DNA of 64,000 bases, from contig CAXXWF010000001.1 in the NCBI GenBank assembly GCA_963665865.2, forward strand, positions 3,410,001-3,474,000, given 5' to 3'. Shown one piece after another: positions 53,762-63,429 of this stretch; the stretch's first letter is position 1; each line of letters opens with the position of its first letter. The notes under the pieces were generated by a model. That model made no database searches. It saw only the letters and a program-made list of their open reading frames with translations, and was not told the origin of the DNA. A program made the position numbers and the translations under genes. The DNA comes from PHAA01 sp963665865 (lineage in GTDB: Bacteria > Bacillota > Syntrophomonadia > Syntrophomonadales > Syntrophomonadaceae).

Positions 53762-54850
53762 CTATAACACGCTTTTTACTTTATTAATGATGTCATAATC
53801 TATAATGCCGACTCCCGGCATAAATAGATTCTCGATTTTCACGGTTTCTCCAAATATTTCTTGTTTAGTCAATTTATCTAACTGCCCATATGCCGATTCC
53901 GCTATAAGGAGTTTTTTTGCTCCGCTTTTGGCTATCGCCGCACGGAGCTGTTTGCGAGGATAAGGCCTTAAAGTTATGGGTCTAAAGTATCCGGCCTTGA
54001 TTCCCTGCGCCCTTAGAATTTTGACGGCATCATCGGCTGCCCGGGAGACTATCCCATGCGATACCACAATAATATCGGCATCATCACAATACTTTTCATC
54101 ATACTCTACGATTTTGTCCTGGATAGACTCATACTCCGCAGCGACTTTCATTACAACTTCATACAATTCTTCTTCGAGACTGTATATGTTGCACAGGTGC
54201 TGGGGCTCGCGTCCTGCGCCTATTTTTCCGTCAAACCCGATAAGGGGATAGGGTTTAACCATTTCAATACCTTTGTCTTCCGGATCATACATTTCCAGCG
54301 GTTCACGCATTTTAGCCTGGTATCCATCTCCCAGGATAAAAACCGGGAACCTATATGTCCAGGCTGTATTAAAGCCTTTAATTATATAATCATAAATCTC
54401 CTGGTGGGTAGCGGTGGAATACACTATTCTCATACCTTCGCCGTTGCCCCCGTAGGTGGTCAGGGTTACTTCTTGCTGTGAATAGACCACCGTACCTGAT
54501 GACGGCCCTCCCCGCTGTTGAATAATGGCCAACAATGGCAGGCGCATTGCTTCTGCCATGCCAAAAGGTTCCTGCATGAGAACGTTTCCCGGTCCAGCGG
54601 TGGCAGTAAATGCCTTCTTGCCGACTTGAACTGAACCACATACTGTAAAGCCAGCCGACAGCTCATCTTCTGTCTGCAGAAAACCGCGCCTGTATTTGGG
54701 TGCCAGACGAGTCCAGTAATGCATTATTTCGTTTTGTGGAGTAATCGGATAACCAAACATCATTTCAGCGCCAGCGGCCAGGCATGCCCAGGCTGCCGTT
54801 TCATTGCCGGTTACAAAGGATTTCTTTGGTTCACCAATAATTTTTAGCAT
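53762..54850 (-). CDS. 2-oxoacid:ferredoxin oxidoreductase, alpha subunit
   Basis: A 362-residue subunit. FVTGNETAAWACLAAGAEMMFGYPITPQNE is the N-terminal pyrimidine-binding domain, with YPITP the substrate-pocket signature (ca 34-38). TATAGPGNVLMQEPFGMAEAMRLPLL follows. The C-terminal part has the RPYPRKQL transketolase-C-type region. First gene of the operon after an ATPase gene, with GGGAGGTG before its ATG. Confidence 0.92.
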   Translation of the reverse strand: MLKIIGEPKKSFVTGNETAAWACLAAGAEMMFGYPITPQNEIMHYWTRLAPKYRRGFLQTEDELSAGFTVCGSVQVGKKAFTATAGPGNVLMQEPFGMAEAMRLPLLAIIQQRGGPSSGTVVYSQQEVTLTTYGGNGEGMRIVYSTATHQEIYDYIIKGFNTAWTYRFPVFILGDGYQAKMREPLEMYDPEDKGIEMVKPYPLIGFDGKIGAGREPQHLCNIYSLEEELYEVVMKVAAEYESIQDKIVEYDEKYCDDADIIVVSHGIVSRAADDAVKILRAQGIKAGYFRPITLRPYPRKQLRAAIAKSGAKKLLIAESAYGQLDKLTKQEIFGETVKIENLFMPGVGIIDYDIINKVKSVL

Positions 54851-54907
54851 TAAGTTAACGCACCTCCCAATGGTTTTAAGTATTCTAATTATTTTGGCGC
54901 CTGATAG

Positions 54908-55579
54908 CTACCAAATTGCACCAGGCATATATCTTTTAATATATTTGGCCGGAATGTTCTTCTCATCAAGAGACATCACATCGCGCAAATTTTCATCTAT
55001 TGCCATGTAAGCGATCGGTATCAGAGCTTCCCGAGCTGCTTCTTGGATTATATTGTTCCCCTTTCTTATGATATCCGGTGTGGTTTCATCCCCCAAATGC
55101 GTATTTAGTACGATAGCATCCACCCTGCCTAGATCATTAAGATATTCCTTAATTTTTTCAACAGAGTCGGTCATGGGGCGGGTTGCATTGATTACCGCCA
55201 ATATCTTTAAATCTGGCGATTCATAGGCCCCTTCTACCAGGTTAAGAGTTTTTGCCCCCTGAACCCCATAACCTATATCAAGTATAATATCACCTTCATT
55301 CATAAGCGCCCAACGAGCTCGGGGATTTAACATGGCTCCGGTCTCCCCCAGGCCGAAAGATTGTTCGCGGGCAAAGCTAATGATATTAAGTCCCATCTGC
55401 TCCAGGTCTTTTTTCAAAATCCTTAATGTATAAAAAGGCTCTACTATATCAAGGTCCACCAGAATAACCAATCGGCCCTGATTTTTCAGCTCTAGAGCCC
55501 TATTAACTGCCATTTCGCTTTTGCCGCTAGCGTATTCGCCTACATAAGCTTCAATATTTCTCCTGGGTCTGTTTACCAA
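54908..55579 (-). CDS. P-loop ATPase upstream of the 2-oxoacid oxidoreductase
   Basis: A 223-residue protein with Walker A GEYASGKS (near 15) and Walker B-like VILVDLDIVEPFY. It is of the CobQ/ParA-like or CbiA-related SIMIBI type. Start is TTG at 55579 with GGAGGTG upstream; a longer frame to 55666 is possible. It lies 57 nt upstream of the alpha subunit on the same strand, which suggests a link to maturation or cofactor loading of that enzyme. The link is inference. Confidence 0.6.
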   Translation of the reverse strand: MVNRPRRNIEAYVGEYASGKSEMAVNRALELKNQGRLVILVDLDIVEPFYTLRILKKDLEQMGLNIISFAREQSFGLGETGAMLNPRARWALMNEGDIILDIGYGVQGAKTLNLVEGAYESPDLKILAVINATRPMTDSVEKIKEYLNDLGRVDAIVLNTHLGDETTPDIIRKGNNIIQEAAREALIPIAYMAIDENLRDVMSLDEKNIPAKYIKRYMPGAIW

Positions 55580-55872
55580 AAATCCTAACACCTCCCCATG
55601 TTTAATGGTATTTAAGAAACATGTTATAAGTTTAGCGTTTTTTTGCCGAAGACTTAAGACATTCACTACTTGGGAAAGAAAGCTATAGCTTGCGAGGGCA
55701 AAACATCGAGAGGGTATTTGCTGACGCTAAAGAAAAATAGGCTATGGGCTATGCGCTGCAGTTCAACTACTTTATAGTGTATTGTATCAAGATCAACTAG
55801 TTGTAGGCTATTTCTTAGATTTTTCGGTCGTTCTAGAATTTCATCACCTATTTAATTTTACCATAAGACGCC

Positions 55873-55911
55873 GAAACCCTCGCTATTTTTTTACTATTTA
55901 GCGAGGGTTTC
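55873..55911 (-). terminator. Hairpin after nifJ
   Basis: A 13-bp perfect stem (GAAACCCTCGCTA with complement) and 13-nt loop, 28 nt past the nifJ stop. No T tract follows on the minus strand. It probably ends the nifJ transcript or protects its end. The 55580-55872 stretch otherwise shows no gene. Confidence 0.6.
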
Positions 55912-55939
55912 TTTGTATATTAGTCTGTTTTCTAACAGT

Positions 55940-58900
55940 TTAACCTTGGGCAAGTTTTTTGTAGTACTCGTATCTTTCTATAGCATCTTGTTCAGTTTTA
56001 GCGAAGAGCATCTTTGCGTTTTCCGGGTATAGTTTATTAAGTGAACTATAGCGTACTTCTCCCATAATGAAGTCCCTGAATAAATCCATGTTTGGTTCTT
56101 TAGAGTCTAGAATAAAGGGGTTCTTCCCCTCTTTCTTAAGTAGGGGATTAAATCTGTATAAATGCCAGTAGCCTGCCTTAACAGCTTTATCCATTTCAAT
56201 CTGGCTTTTGGTCATGTTGATACCATGGTTAATACAGGACGCATAAGCAATAATCAAGGATGGACCCGGATAGGCTTCAGCCTCTTTAAAGGCTCTAAGG
56301 CACTGAGTTGGATCAGATCCCAATGCTACCTGAGCTACATATATATAGCCGTAGGTCATTGCCATGGCCCCAAGGTCTTTCTTCTTGGTTTTCTTACCGG
56401 AGGCAGCAAATTTTGCAACAGCTGCAGCTGGAGTCGCTTTCGAGGACTGACCGCCGGTATTGGAATACACTTCGGTATCTAAGACCAAAATGTTGATATC
56501 TTCACCCGATGCCAAAACATGATCCAAACCGCCATATCCAATATCATAGCCCCAACCATCTCCGCCGAAGGCCCAGTTTGATTTTTTGATAAGGAAGTCT
56601 TTCCGGTCAGCAATTTCTTTCAGGATCGGATTGCTGTGCCCTTTAAGCAACGGCAGGATCTTAGCCGTGACCGTTTTAGAAGCTTCGGCATTATACATTC
56701 CCGCTAACCATTCCTGAAAAGCCTCTTTTAATTCTTGTGAAATATCTTCTGAAGCTATAGCTTCCTGCATCAATTCGGCAACTTTATTCCTGATCTTCTT
56801 AGTACCCAGGTATAGACCAAATCCGAATTCAGCGCTGTCTTCAAACAGCGAGTTGGACCATGCTGGACCCTTGCCCGCTGCATTCTTGGTATAAGGCATG
56901 GAAGGTGCGGCAGCTGCCCAAATAGAGGTGCAGCCAGTCGCGTTGGCTACAAGCATGCGGTCTCCATACAGCTGGGTAAGCAGCTTGATATACGGTGTTT
57001 CGCCACATCCTGCACAGGCACCGGAGAATTCTAGCAAAGGCTGGCAGAACTGGCTGCCCTTAATGCTGTATTTATTCCAAACATTATCTTTTACCGGAAT
57101 AGTCATCGCAAATTCCCAGTTAGGTGCTTCAACGTCTCTTTGGCTTTCAAGGGGTTCCATAATCAAAGCACTTTCATTGGCCGGACAAGCATTAACACAG
57201 ACTTCACAACCCATGCAGTCTAAAGGAGAAACTTGTATCCGGTATTGTAATTCTGCCACTTTCAGTCCAATTGCAGGTCGGGTTACAAATTCAGCCGGCG
57301 CATTGGCAGCTTCTTCTTCAGTTAGTAAGATTGGCCTAATGGCAGCATGAGGACAAACTAGTGAACATCTGTTGCACTGGATACAATTCTCTTCGATCCA
57401 CTTGGGTACAAACGCTGCTACCCCGCTCTTTTCATATTTAGCGGTTCCGGATGGGAAGGTACCGTCTTCCGCACCCTTGAAAGCGCTAACCGGCAGATAA
57501 TCACCCTCTTGCCTGACCATGGGCCGCAAGATGTTGGTAATGAATTCAGGCTCATCTTTAACAACGCATGGGGCATCAGGTGCCTCGGCCCAAGCAGCCG
57601 GAATATCAATTTTAACCATTTTCTCTATACCTGCATCAACTGCTGCATTGTTCATATTTACCAGCTTATCACCTTTATTGCCATAGGCCTTTTTTATTTG
57701 ATCTTTCATATAGCCAACTGCTTCTTCAAGCGGAATTACCTGGGCAAGCTTGAAGAAAGCGGATTGCATGACCATATTGGTACGGTTGCCCAACCCGAGT
57801 TCTCTGCCGATTTCTACAGCATTTATGGTATAAAATTTGATATTATTTCTTGCCAAATATCTCTTCATTTCACCCGGCAATTTTTGATCCAACTCTTCCG
57901 GTGACCAGATACAATTCAGCAGGAAGGCCCCACCTTTTTTCAAACCCGCAGTCAAATCATACATATTTACATATGATTGATTGCTGCAGGAAATAAAGTT
58001 AGCGGTATTGATTAAATAAGGTGCTTTAATAGGATTTTTACCAAAACGCAGATGGGAAATGGTTAATCCGCCTGATTTCTTGGAATCATAGGCAAAATAA
58101 GCCTGCGCGTAAAGATCTGTAAAATCACCGATAATTTCAACCGCTTGTTTGTTGGCGCCGACTGTACCATCAGAGCCCAGTCCAAAGAATTTACACTGAA
58201 TGGTTCCAGCGGGAGTAACATCTATATCTTCACCTCTCTCCAGAGAAGTAAAGCTGACGTCATCAATGATACTGATGGTAAAGTTGTCTTTGGGCTGATC
58301 TGCTTTCAAGTTCTCAAATACTGCTATAACATCGGAAGGCAAAGTATCTTTGGAACCCAAACCATAACGTCCGCCGACAATTAGGGGGTTCATTGCAGAA
58401 TTCTGGAATAAACTGCGGATATCTTTATATAAAGGTTCTCCGGCAGCACCGGGAGTCTTGACGCGGTCAAGCACCGCAATTCTTTTCACTGTTTTGGGGA
58501 AAACATCAAAGAAATATTTAGCGGAGAAAGGTCTATACAGACGAACCTTAATGAGTCCTACTTTTTCACCTTGGGCCAGTAAATAATTTATGGTTTCTTC
58601 TGCGGTATCACAGACAGATCCCATCGCTATAATAATGTTTTCAGCATCGGGCGCTCCATAATAATCAAAAGGTTTATAATTACGGCCGGTAATCTTCCCT
58701 ATTTCATTCATATAATCTGCTACTATATCTGGTACCTTCTCAAAAAACGGGCTGCATGCTTCCCTGGCCTGGAAGAAAATATCCGGATTTTGGTTGGAGC
58801 CCCTGATAACCGGGCGGTCAGGATTTAAGCTATTATCTCTGAATGCCTTGATAGCATCCATATCAACCAGTTTGGCAAAATCATCATAGTCAATCGTTTC

Positions 58901-59452
58901 TATTTTCTGTTGTTCGTGAGAAGTTCTAAAACCATCATAGAAATGCAGGAAAGGTATCCTTGATTTGATAGCGGCCAAGTGGGCTACACCCGCAAGATCC
59001 ATAACTTCCTGAACACTATTTGAACATAGTTGTGCCCACCCGGTGTTAGTGGTAGCCATAACGTCGGAGTGGTCCCCGAAAATATTCAAAGCATGGGTTG
59101 CCAGACTGCGAGCGGTCACGTGCATTACCCCGGGCAACAGCTCACCGGCTATTTTGTACATATTGGGGATCATCAACAACAAACCCTGCGATGCGGTATA
59201 CGTTGTTGACAGTGCCCCCGCGCTCAGTGTACCATGTAAAGCTCCGGCAGCACCGGCTTCCGATTGCATCTCCGTAACATCAACGGTTTGATCGAAAATA
59301 TTTTTCTTTCCCTGAGCGCTCCATTCTTCAACATATTCAGCCATAGGAGAAGACGGAGTAATTGGATAAATGCATGCACATTCGGTAAAAGCATATGATA
59401 CATATGCTGCTGCCTTAGTGCCATCCATCGTTTTCATCTTATCTTTTGCCAT
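55940..59452 (-). CDS. nifJ: Pyruvate:ferredoxin (flavodoxin) oxidoreductase
   Basis: Single-chain PFOR of 1170 residues. It oxidises pyruvate to acetyl-CoA and CO2 with reduced ferredoxin, or runs in reverse. The N-terminal domain has ECACIYPITPSSPMAE. Two 4Fe-4S clusters are formed by CIQCNRCSLVCPH and CMGCEVCVNACP (near 690 and 745). The TPP domain has FSGACAGCGETPY (third cluster) and GDGWGYDIGYGGLDHV with NTGGQSSKATP. The length is normal. GGGGAGG precedes the ATG, with a near-consensus promoter about 120 nt upstream. Highly expressed by inference. Confidence 0.98.
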   Translation of the reverse strand: MAKDKMKTMDGTKAAAYVSYAFTECACIYPITPSSPMAEYVEEWSAQGKKNIFDQTVDVTEMQSEAGAAGALHGTLSAGALSTTYTASQGLLLMIPNMYKIAGELLPGVMHVTARSLATHALNIFGDHSDVMATTNTGWAQLCSNSVQEVMDLAGVAHLAAIKSRIPFLHFYDGFRTSHEQQKIETIDYDDFAKLVDMDAIKAFRDNSLNPDRPVIRGSNQNPDIFFQAREACSPFFEKVPDIVADYMNEIGKITGRNYKPFDYYGAPDAENIIIAMGSVCDTAEETINYLLAQGEKVGLIKVRLYRPFSAKYFFDVFPKTVKRIAVLDRVKTPGAAGEPLYKDIRSLFQNSAMNPLIVGGRYGLGSKDTLPSDVIAVFENLKADQPKDNFTISIIDDVSFTSLERGEDIDVTPAGTIQCKFFGLGSDGTVGANKQAVEIIGDFTDLYAQAYFAYDSKKSGGLTISHLRFGKNPIKAPYLINTANFISCSNQSYVNMYDLTAGLKKGGAFLLNCIWSPEELDQKLPGEMKRYLARNNIKFYTINAVEIGRELGLGNRTNMVMQSAFFKLAQVIPLEEAVGYMKDQIKKAYGNKGDKLVNMNNAAVDAGIEKMVKIDIPAAWAEAPDAPCVVKDEPEFITNILRPMVRQEGDYLPVSAFKGAEDGTFPSGTAKYEKSGVAAFVPKWIEENCIQCNRCSLVCPHAAIRPILLTEEEAANAPAEFVTRPAIGLKVAELQYRIQVSPLDCMGCEVCVNACPANESALIMEPLESQRDVEAPNWEFAMTIPVKDNVWNKYSIKGSQFCQPLLEFSGACAGCGETPYIKLLTQLYGDRMLVANATGCTSIWAAAAPSMPYTKNAAGKGPAWSNSLFEDSAEFGFGLYLGTKKIRNKVAELMQEAIASEDISQELKEAFQEWLAGMYNAEASKTVTAKILPLLKGHSNPILKEIADRKDFLIKKSNWAFGGDGWGYDIGYGGLDHVLASGEDINILVLDTEVYSNTGGQSSKATPAAAVAKFAASGKKTKKKDLGAMAMTYGYIYVAQVALGSDPTQCLRAFKEAEAYPGPSLIIAYASCINHGINMTKSQIEMDKAVKAGYWHLYRFNPLLKKEGKNPFILDSKEPNMDLFRDFIMGEVRYSSLNKLYPENAKMLFAKTEQDAIERYEYYKKLAQG

Positions 59453-59582
59453 TAACTAGTAAACCTCCCCTTATTTGAGTTTAACTTAATTTAACGATTA
59501 GCTTGGAAGCCTTTGGATTATAAGATAAATCCTTTATTTTTAGACTTGCTAAAGACGTTTCATATTAAAACGAATATCTATA

Positions 59583-59611
59583 AGTATAATTAACTACTAA
59601 TTATGCGTCAA
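59583..59611 (-). promoter_or_regulatory. Sigma-A promoter for nifJ
   Basis: On the minus strand, TTGACG (59606-59611) and TATACT (59583-59588) with 17-nt spacing. This leaves a 5' leader of about 120 nt that has no gene or clear hairpin. The region 59612-59829 to bofA is AT-rich, with nothing else recognised. Confidence 0.65.
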
Positions 59612-59829
59612 TATTAATCTTAAAGATATATATATTACTCACAATCACTATTAATGTCATCATATTTAATTATTCTTTATCGTTTAGGTTTTACTAAACA
59701 TTTTTCGCATCTTCTGGAGCTTATTTCATGCCTGCCGCCGGGTTTTATAAGAGTCTGCATCACAATCAAAAAAGACAAGAAAAAAAGGAGGATCGCTCCG
59801 CCCTAATATAATTTTCTTTATTCTTTTAA

Positions 59830-60096
59830 TTATTTAAGCAGGAGTTGAAAGCAAATCAACAAGAGTATACCCGGTATCCCCAAAAATCCTGCCACTAAAA
59901 TGGTTATTATATTTACGGGAAGTACAAAGCCGAACTGGGCTGCACCGTAGTTTACCAGCAGAAGTAAAACCAATCCTATTACAGAATTGATAGCCACTTT
60001 CCATAGTAACTTTATCGGTTTCATAATTACCTTCGCCCCAATATAAATCACTATTAATAAGAATAATCCTGCCATCACCATGTTAATTGTATTCAT
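59830..60096 (-). CDS. bofA: Pro-sigma-K processing inhibitor BofA family
   Basis: An 88-residue membrane protein with two to three helices. The C-terminal half GFVLPVNIITILVAGFLGIPGILLLI is the BofA core. The protein holds SpoIVFB (pro-sigma-K protease) inactive with SpoIVFA in B. subtilis. Its place after recR-yaaL matches. AGGAGGTG precedes the ATG. Confidence 0.9.
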   Translation of the reverse strand: MNTINMVMAGLFLLIVIYIGAKVIMKPIKLLWKVAINSVIGLVLLLLVNYGAAQFGFVLPVNIITILVAGFLGIPGILLLICFQLLLK

Positions 60097-60165
60097 CGGG
60101 TTACACCTCCTGCTGCTTATTGAGTCTGTTCAGATCATTTAAATGTATTCCGATAATTGTTCAGG

Positions 60166-60411
60166 CTATTTTTTCTGTCGGTATTTCTTGAGCAGATAAT
60201 CATAGCGCTTCTCGGCAGCGGTAAGTTTGTATACCGCCCAATCCACCATATCCGGATCTCCTACCTCTGAGTAAATGTTGCGAGCTGCGGCTACTTCTTC
60301 CCCCGCCATCTGGATTAATTTGATTTCATCTATAGGCTCGCTAGGCTCCTCGATAGATCTAATTATCCCCAACTTACGGATACCGTTCCACATTGCCGCC
60401 CAAGCTTTCAT
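60166..60411 (-). CDS. yaaL: YaaL-like DUF2508 protein
   Basis: A small acidic/helical protein of 81 residues. EIKLIQMAGEEVAAARNIYSEVGDPDMVDWAVYKLTAAEKRYDYLLKKYR has the DUF2508 pattern of YaaL. It lies between recR and bofA as yaaL does in B. subtilis. No known biochemical function. Confidence 0.82.
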   Translation of the reverse strand: MKAWAAMWNGIRKLGIIRSIEEPSEPIDEIKLIQMAGEEVAAARNIYSEVGDPDMVDWAVYKLTAAEKRYDYLLKKYRQKK

Positions 60412-60523
60412 AGTCCAATCCTCCTGGATAATTCTGCAATAAAACTAGTGTCCCACTGCATCTTATGCCGGTTGATCGACTATTATACCGGGTGTTGTGC
60501 GAAAAATAATCTCCGTAGCTACC

Positions 60524-61117
60524 CTATAATTCCTTGCGTCCTTCCATAGCCCGACGCAAAGTAATTTCATCAGCAAATTCAATATCGCCCCCGACCGGTA
60601 ATCCATGTGCCAGGCGGGTGACCTTAACTTGTTGTTGGCCGACCACAGATGCCAGGTAGCGCGACATCACTTCTCCATCGATATCTGGATTAAGTGCCAG
60701 TATTACTTCCTCGACTTCTCCAGTCTTTAAAATTCTAAGTAATGGGTCCAGGTTAACCTCTCCCAGGTCGTTGTCTTCCATCAGCTTGAAACTGCGGTTA
60801 AGCACATAATACTTGCCGTTGTAGCCGGTTCTTTCAATCGCAATAATGTCTCCCGCTTCTTCAACAATACACAGACTACTTCCAGTCCGGCTGGGATTAC
60901 TACAAATAGAACAAGGATCGATATCAGTAAGATAGCCGCAGATCGAACAGGGAAATACTTTTTCCTGAGCGTCCATAATAGACTTTGATAACTGCCGAGC
61001 ATCTCCAGACGGCATCTTCAATATATAAAGAGCCAGGCGCTGCGCTGTCTTGGGTCCAATTGTGGGCAGCTTCTGCAGCTGGTCAATCAAGTTTTCCAGC
61101 GGTCGAGCCAGTCGCAT
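60524..61117 (-). CDS. recR: Recombination mediator RecR
   Basis: Acts with RecO and RecF in loading RecA on gapped DNA. The 197 residues have a helix-hairpin-helix (LPTIGPKTAQRLA), a C4 zinc finger (CSICGYLTDIDPCSIC) and a Toprim domain (CIVEEAGDIIAIERTG ... NPDIDGEVMSRYLA). No RBS longer than AGGAGG is needed to place the start at 61117. Confidence 0.97.
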   Translation of the reverse strand: MRLARPLENLIDQLQKLPTIGPKTAQRLALYILKMPSGDARQLSKSIMDAQEKVFPCSICGYLTDIDPCSICSNPSRTGSSLCIVEEAGDIIAIERTGYNGKYYVLNRSFKLMEDNDLGEVNLDPLLRILKTGEVEEVILALNPDIDGEVMSRYLASVVGQQQVKVTRLAHGLPVGGDIEFADEITLRRAMEGRKEL

Positions 61118-61140
61118 GTTTTTGCCTCCTATGATAATAA

Positions 61141-61367
61141 TAGACGCGGACGGCGCAGACTAATATGAACTGCGCGGACCTTTTTTAATTTAAGCAAGTA
61201 AATTCAGGCTGCAAGCATTACTGTGAGCGAAAGTATTATCGCAGCAACATAATTAATAAATTATCAAACGTGATTGCGTTTATGGCATTGTGTTTATTTT
61301 AATTGTTAACTATATTTTCTGCGCAAGTCTTATAAGTCCGTGTGCGAGCATTGCTCGTCCGCGTCTA
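61141..61367. repeat. Element with 12-bp inverted repeats between recR and yaaK
   Basis: TAGACGCGGACG (61141-61152) and its exact complement (61356-61367) enclose about 200 bp that contain two further hairpins (GCGCAG/CTGCGC and CGAGCATTGCTCG). No reading frame. In B. subtilis yaaK and recR are adjacent, so this DNA is extra. Candidate MITE or other small insertion. Confidence 0.6.
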
Positions 61368-61373
61368 TCGTTC

Positions 61374-61703
61374 TTATAATCCGGGTATGTTCAGGCCGCC
61401 GGTTATCTTAGCCATCTCGGTTGACACGAGTTCCTGGGATTTTTTGATTGCATCATTTAGCGCTGCCATAATCAAATCCTCCAACATTTCCACATCCTCC
61501 GGGTCTACTACCTCGGGCTTAATTTTAATCTCTAAGACATTCTGCCTGCCATTAACCTTAGCCGTTACCGCTCCGCCACCTGCGGACCCCTCAATAACGA
61601 GTTCCAGTAACTCAGCCTGCTTCTTCGCCATGTCTTCCTGCATTTTTTTGGCCTGTTTCATCATTTGATTCATGTTGGATCCGCCCATCGGATTGAATTT
61701 CAT
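61374..61703 (-). CDS. yaaK: YbaB/EbfC-family nucleoid-associated protein
   Basis: A DNA-binding dimer of 109 residues. MNQMMKQAKKMQEDMAKKQAELLELVIEGSAGGGAVTAKVNG is the family pattern of two helices around a sheet. GGAGGG precedes the ATG. It lies between dnaX and recR as in most Firmicutes. Confidence 0.95.
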   Translation of the reverse strand: MKFNPMGGSNMNQMMKQAKKMQEDMAKKQAELLELVIEGSAGGGAVTAKVNGRQNVLEIKIKPEVVDPEDVEMLEDLIMAALNDAIKKSQELVSTEMAKITGGLNIPGL

Positions 61704-61714
61704 TTGGTACCCTC

Positions 61715-63235
61715 CTAATCTTTAATATCAATAATATCTTCGCCAAAATACTCAATAGCTTTTTTCACAACAATATTATTATACTGGTTATCTTCTAAAA
61801 AAATAAACTGCACTTCTAGCTCCCTATTAAATATTTCCTTGATAACTGTATCCACTATCTCTCGATTGGCCTTCTCTTCCATTCTTTCTTTGTGGAACTT
61901 GTACCCTTTGCGAAAGCCAATAATCATGGCATCCCCTTTGGTCCCCAGCAGTTTTCCCTGAGAGAGCAGGGCATGGGTGGGTATCTTCTTTTCTTTCACC
62001 CCAGCCAATAATCGGTTCCACAGGGCTTCCCGCGCATCATTTCTCTCATCTTTATCATTACTCACATGCTTTTCCTCTGGTGCACGCACTGGTGGTTTGG
62101 ATACCCCGGATGCGGGAACAACCGTTTCTGTTCGGGGTTCTTCCCCTGCAAACAAAACGGCCAGTTCCAGAAAAACTAGCTCCAGCAGAAATTTATGACT
62201 CTCGCTGAATCTAAGCTTCTCGCCAATGTCCGTAATCATCCGCAATGCATGCAAAATCATGTTCTTTTCGAGCTTAGGTGCTTGCTCAGTTAAGTAATCA
62301 TGGCTCTGTTCACCCGCCATTACCAGTTCCGCATTATCACCTATCATTTTAAATAGGAGTAAATCGCGCAGATAGAGTGCCGTCTCGCGTGCCAACTGCG
62401 CCGCCTCTTTACCCTGATTCAAGGCTGTACTCAGCATTTCTACAATAGCCCCCGAGTCCTGCTCTATAACGGCATTGAGGAGTCGGGCTACGAAAATATC
62501 ATCTACCAGTCCCAATACTTCCAGCACATCTTCCCGGCTGATACGACTATCCTTGTACGAATACAGCTGATCGAGCATCCCCAGAGCATCCCGCATCCCG
62601 CCATTGGACCGGCGAGCAATCAAGGTCAGGGCGGCTTCATCGAATTCAATTCCCTGGCTGGCAGCAACATCTTTTAAGCGGGTATTAATCTGCGGGAGGG
62701 TAAGGCGACGGAAATTATATTTCTGACAACGGGAAAGTATGGTACTGGGTATTTTATGCAGTTCCGTCGTTGCCAGTATGAAAATCACTGATTCCGGAGG
62801 TTCTTCCAGTGTCTTTAATAATGCATTAAAGGCCTCAGTCGTCAACATATGTACTTCATCTATAATGTACACTTTTTTCTTACCCTGGGCAGGCAGTATC
62901 CGGACCTTTTCCCTCAAATCACGAATTTCATCAATTCCGCGGTTGGAGGCCGCATCTATTTCAATAACATCCATAAAATTGCTGTTGTTTATATCCTGAC
63001 AAGAAGAACAGGTATTGCAGGGCTCACCATTGCTCTGGTTTTGGCAATTTACAGCTTTGGCCAGTATCTTAGCCAAGCTGGTCTTACCAGTTCCCCTGGG
63101 ACCGGTAAAAAGATAGGCATGGGATAAGCGATTTTCCCGCACCGCATTCTGCAAAGCGGTTACAGTCTGCTCCTGCCCCACTACTTCCTGAAATTGCTGG
63201 GGTCTCCAAACCCGGTATAATGCTAAGTATGCCAT
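61715..63235 (-). CDS. dnaX: DNA polymerase III subunits gamma/tau
   Basis: Clamp-loader ATPase of 506 residues. Walker A GPRGTGKTSLA (near 45) is followed by a Cys4 zinc module (CNTCSSC region), DEVHML Walker B, LLKTLEEPPESVIFILAT and SRCQKYNF. The C-terminal tau-like region begins near 365. The ATG at 63235 has GGGGGATAGG upstream; an in-frame ATG 14 codons earlier is less likely. It begins the dnaX-yaaK-recR block. Confidence 0.95.
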   Translation of the reverse strand: MAYLALYRVWRPQQFQEVVGQEQTVTALQNAVRENRLSHAYLFTGPRGTGKTSLAKILAKAVNCQNQSNGEPCNTCSSCQDINNSNFMDVIEIDAASNRGIDEIRDLREKVRILPAQGKKKVYIIDEVHMLTTEAFNALLKTLEEPPESVIFILATTELHKIPSTILSRCQKYNFRRLTLPQINTRLKDVAASQGIEFDEAALTLIARRSNGGMRDALGMLDQLYSYKDSRISREDVLEVLGLVDDIFVARLLNAVIEQDSGAIVEMLSTALNQGKEAAQLARETALYLRDLLLFKMIGDNAELVMAGEQSHDYLTEQAPKLEKNMILHALRMITDIGEKLRFSESHKFLLELVFLELAVLFAGEEPRTETVVPASGVSKPPVRAPEEKHVSNDKDERNDAREALWNRLLAGVKEKKIPTHALLSQGKLLGTKGDAMIIGFRKGYKFHKERMEEKANREIVDTVIKEIFNRELEVQFIFLEDNQYNNIVVKKAIEYFGEDIIDIKD

Positions 63236-63270
63236 GAATCCTATCCCCCTGTTTACAAATAGGCCTAACT

Positions 63271-63300
63271 GGGACAAGGGGACAGGTCCGCCCTTGTCCC
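63271..63300. repeat. REP-like palindrome upstream of dnaX
   Basis: GGGACAAGGG with complement (10-bp arms) and GGGGACAGG inside. A related AGAACCGTCCC fragment follows at 63303. It lies in the dnaX-SRP RNA gap. Confidence 0.7.
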
Positions 63301-63385
63301 AATAGAACCGTCCCTTGTTTGACCTAAATAATACTTTCTTATATTATATCGTTTTCTTTCCTCCAGCACCTAAAAATACAACAAA

Positions 63386-63417
63386 TAAAAAAATACAGGT
63401 TTACAACCTGTGTTTTT
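63386..63417 (-). terminator. Terminator of SRP RNA
   Basis: On the minus strand, ACAGGTT/AACCTGT stem, 3-nt loop and a T-rich tail, about 13 nt past the RNA 3' end. Confidence 0.8.
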
Positions 63418-63429
63418 GCAAAATATAAT

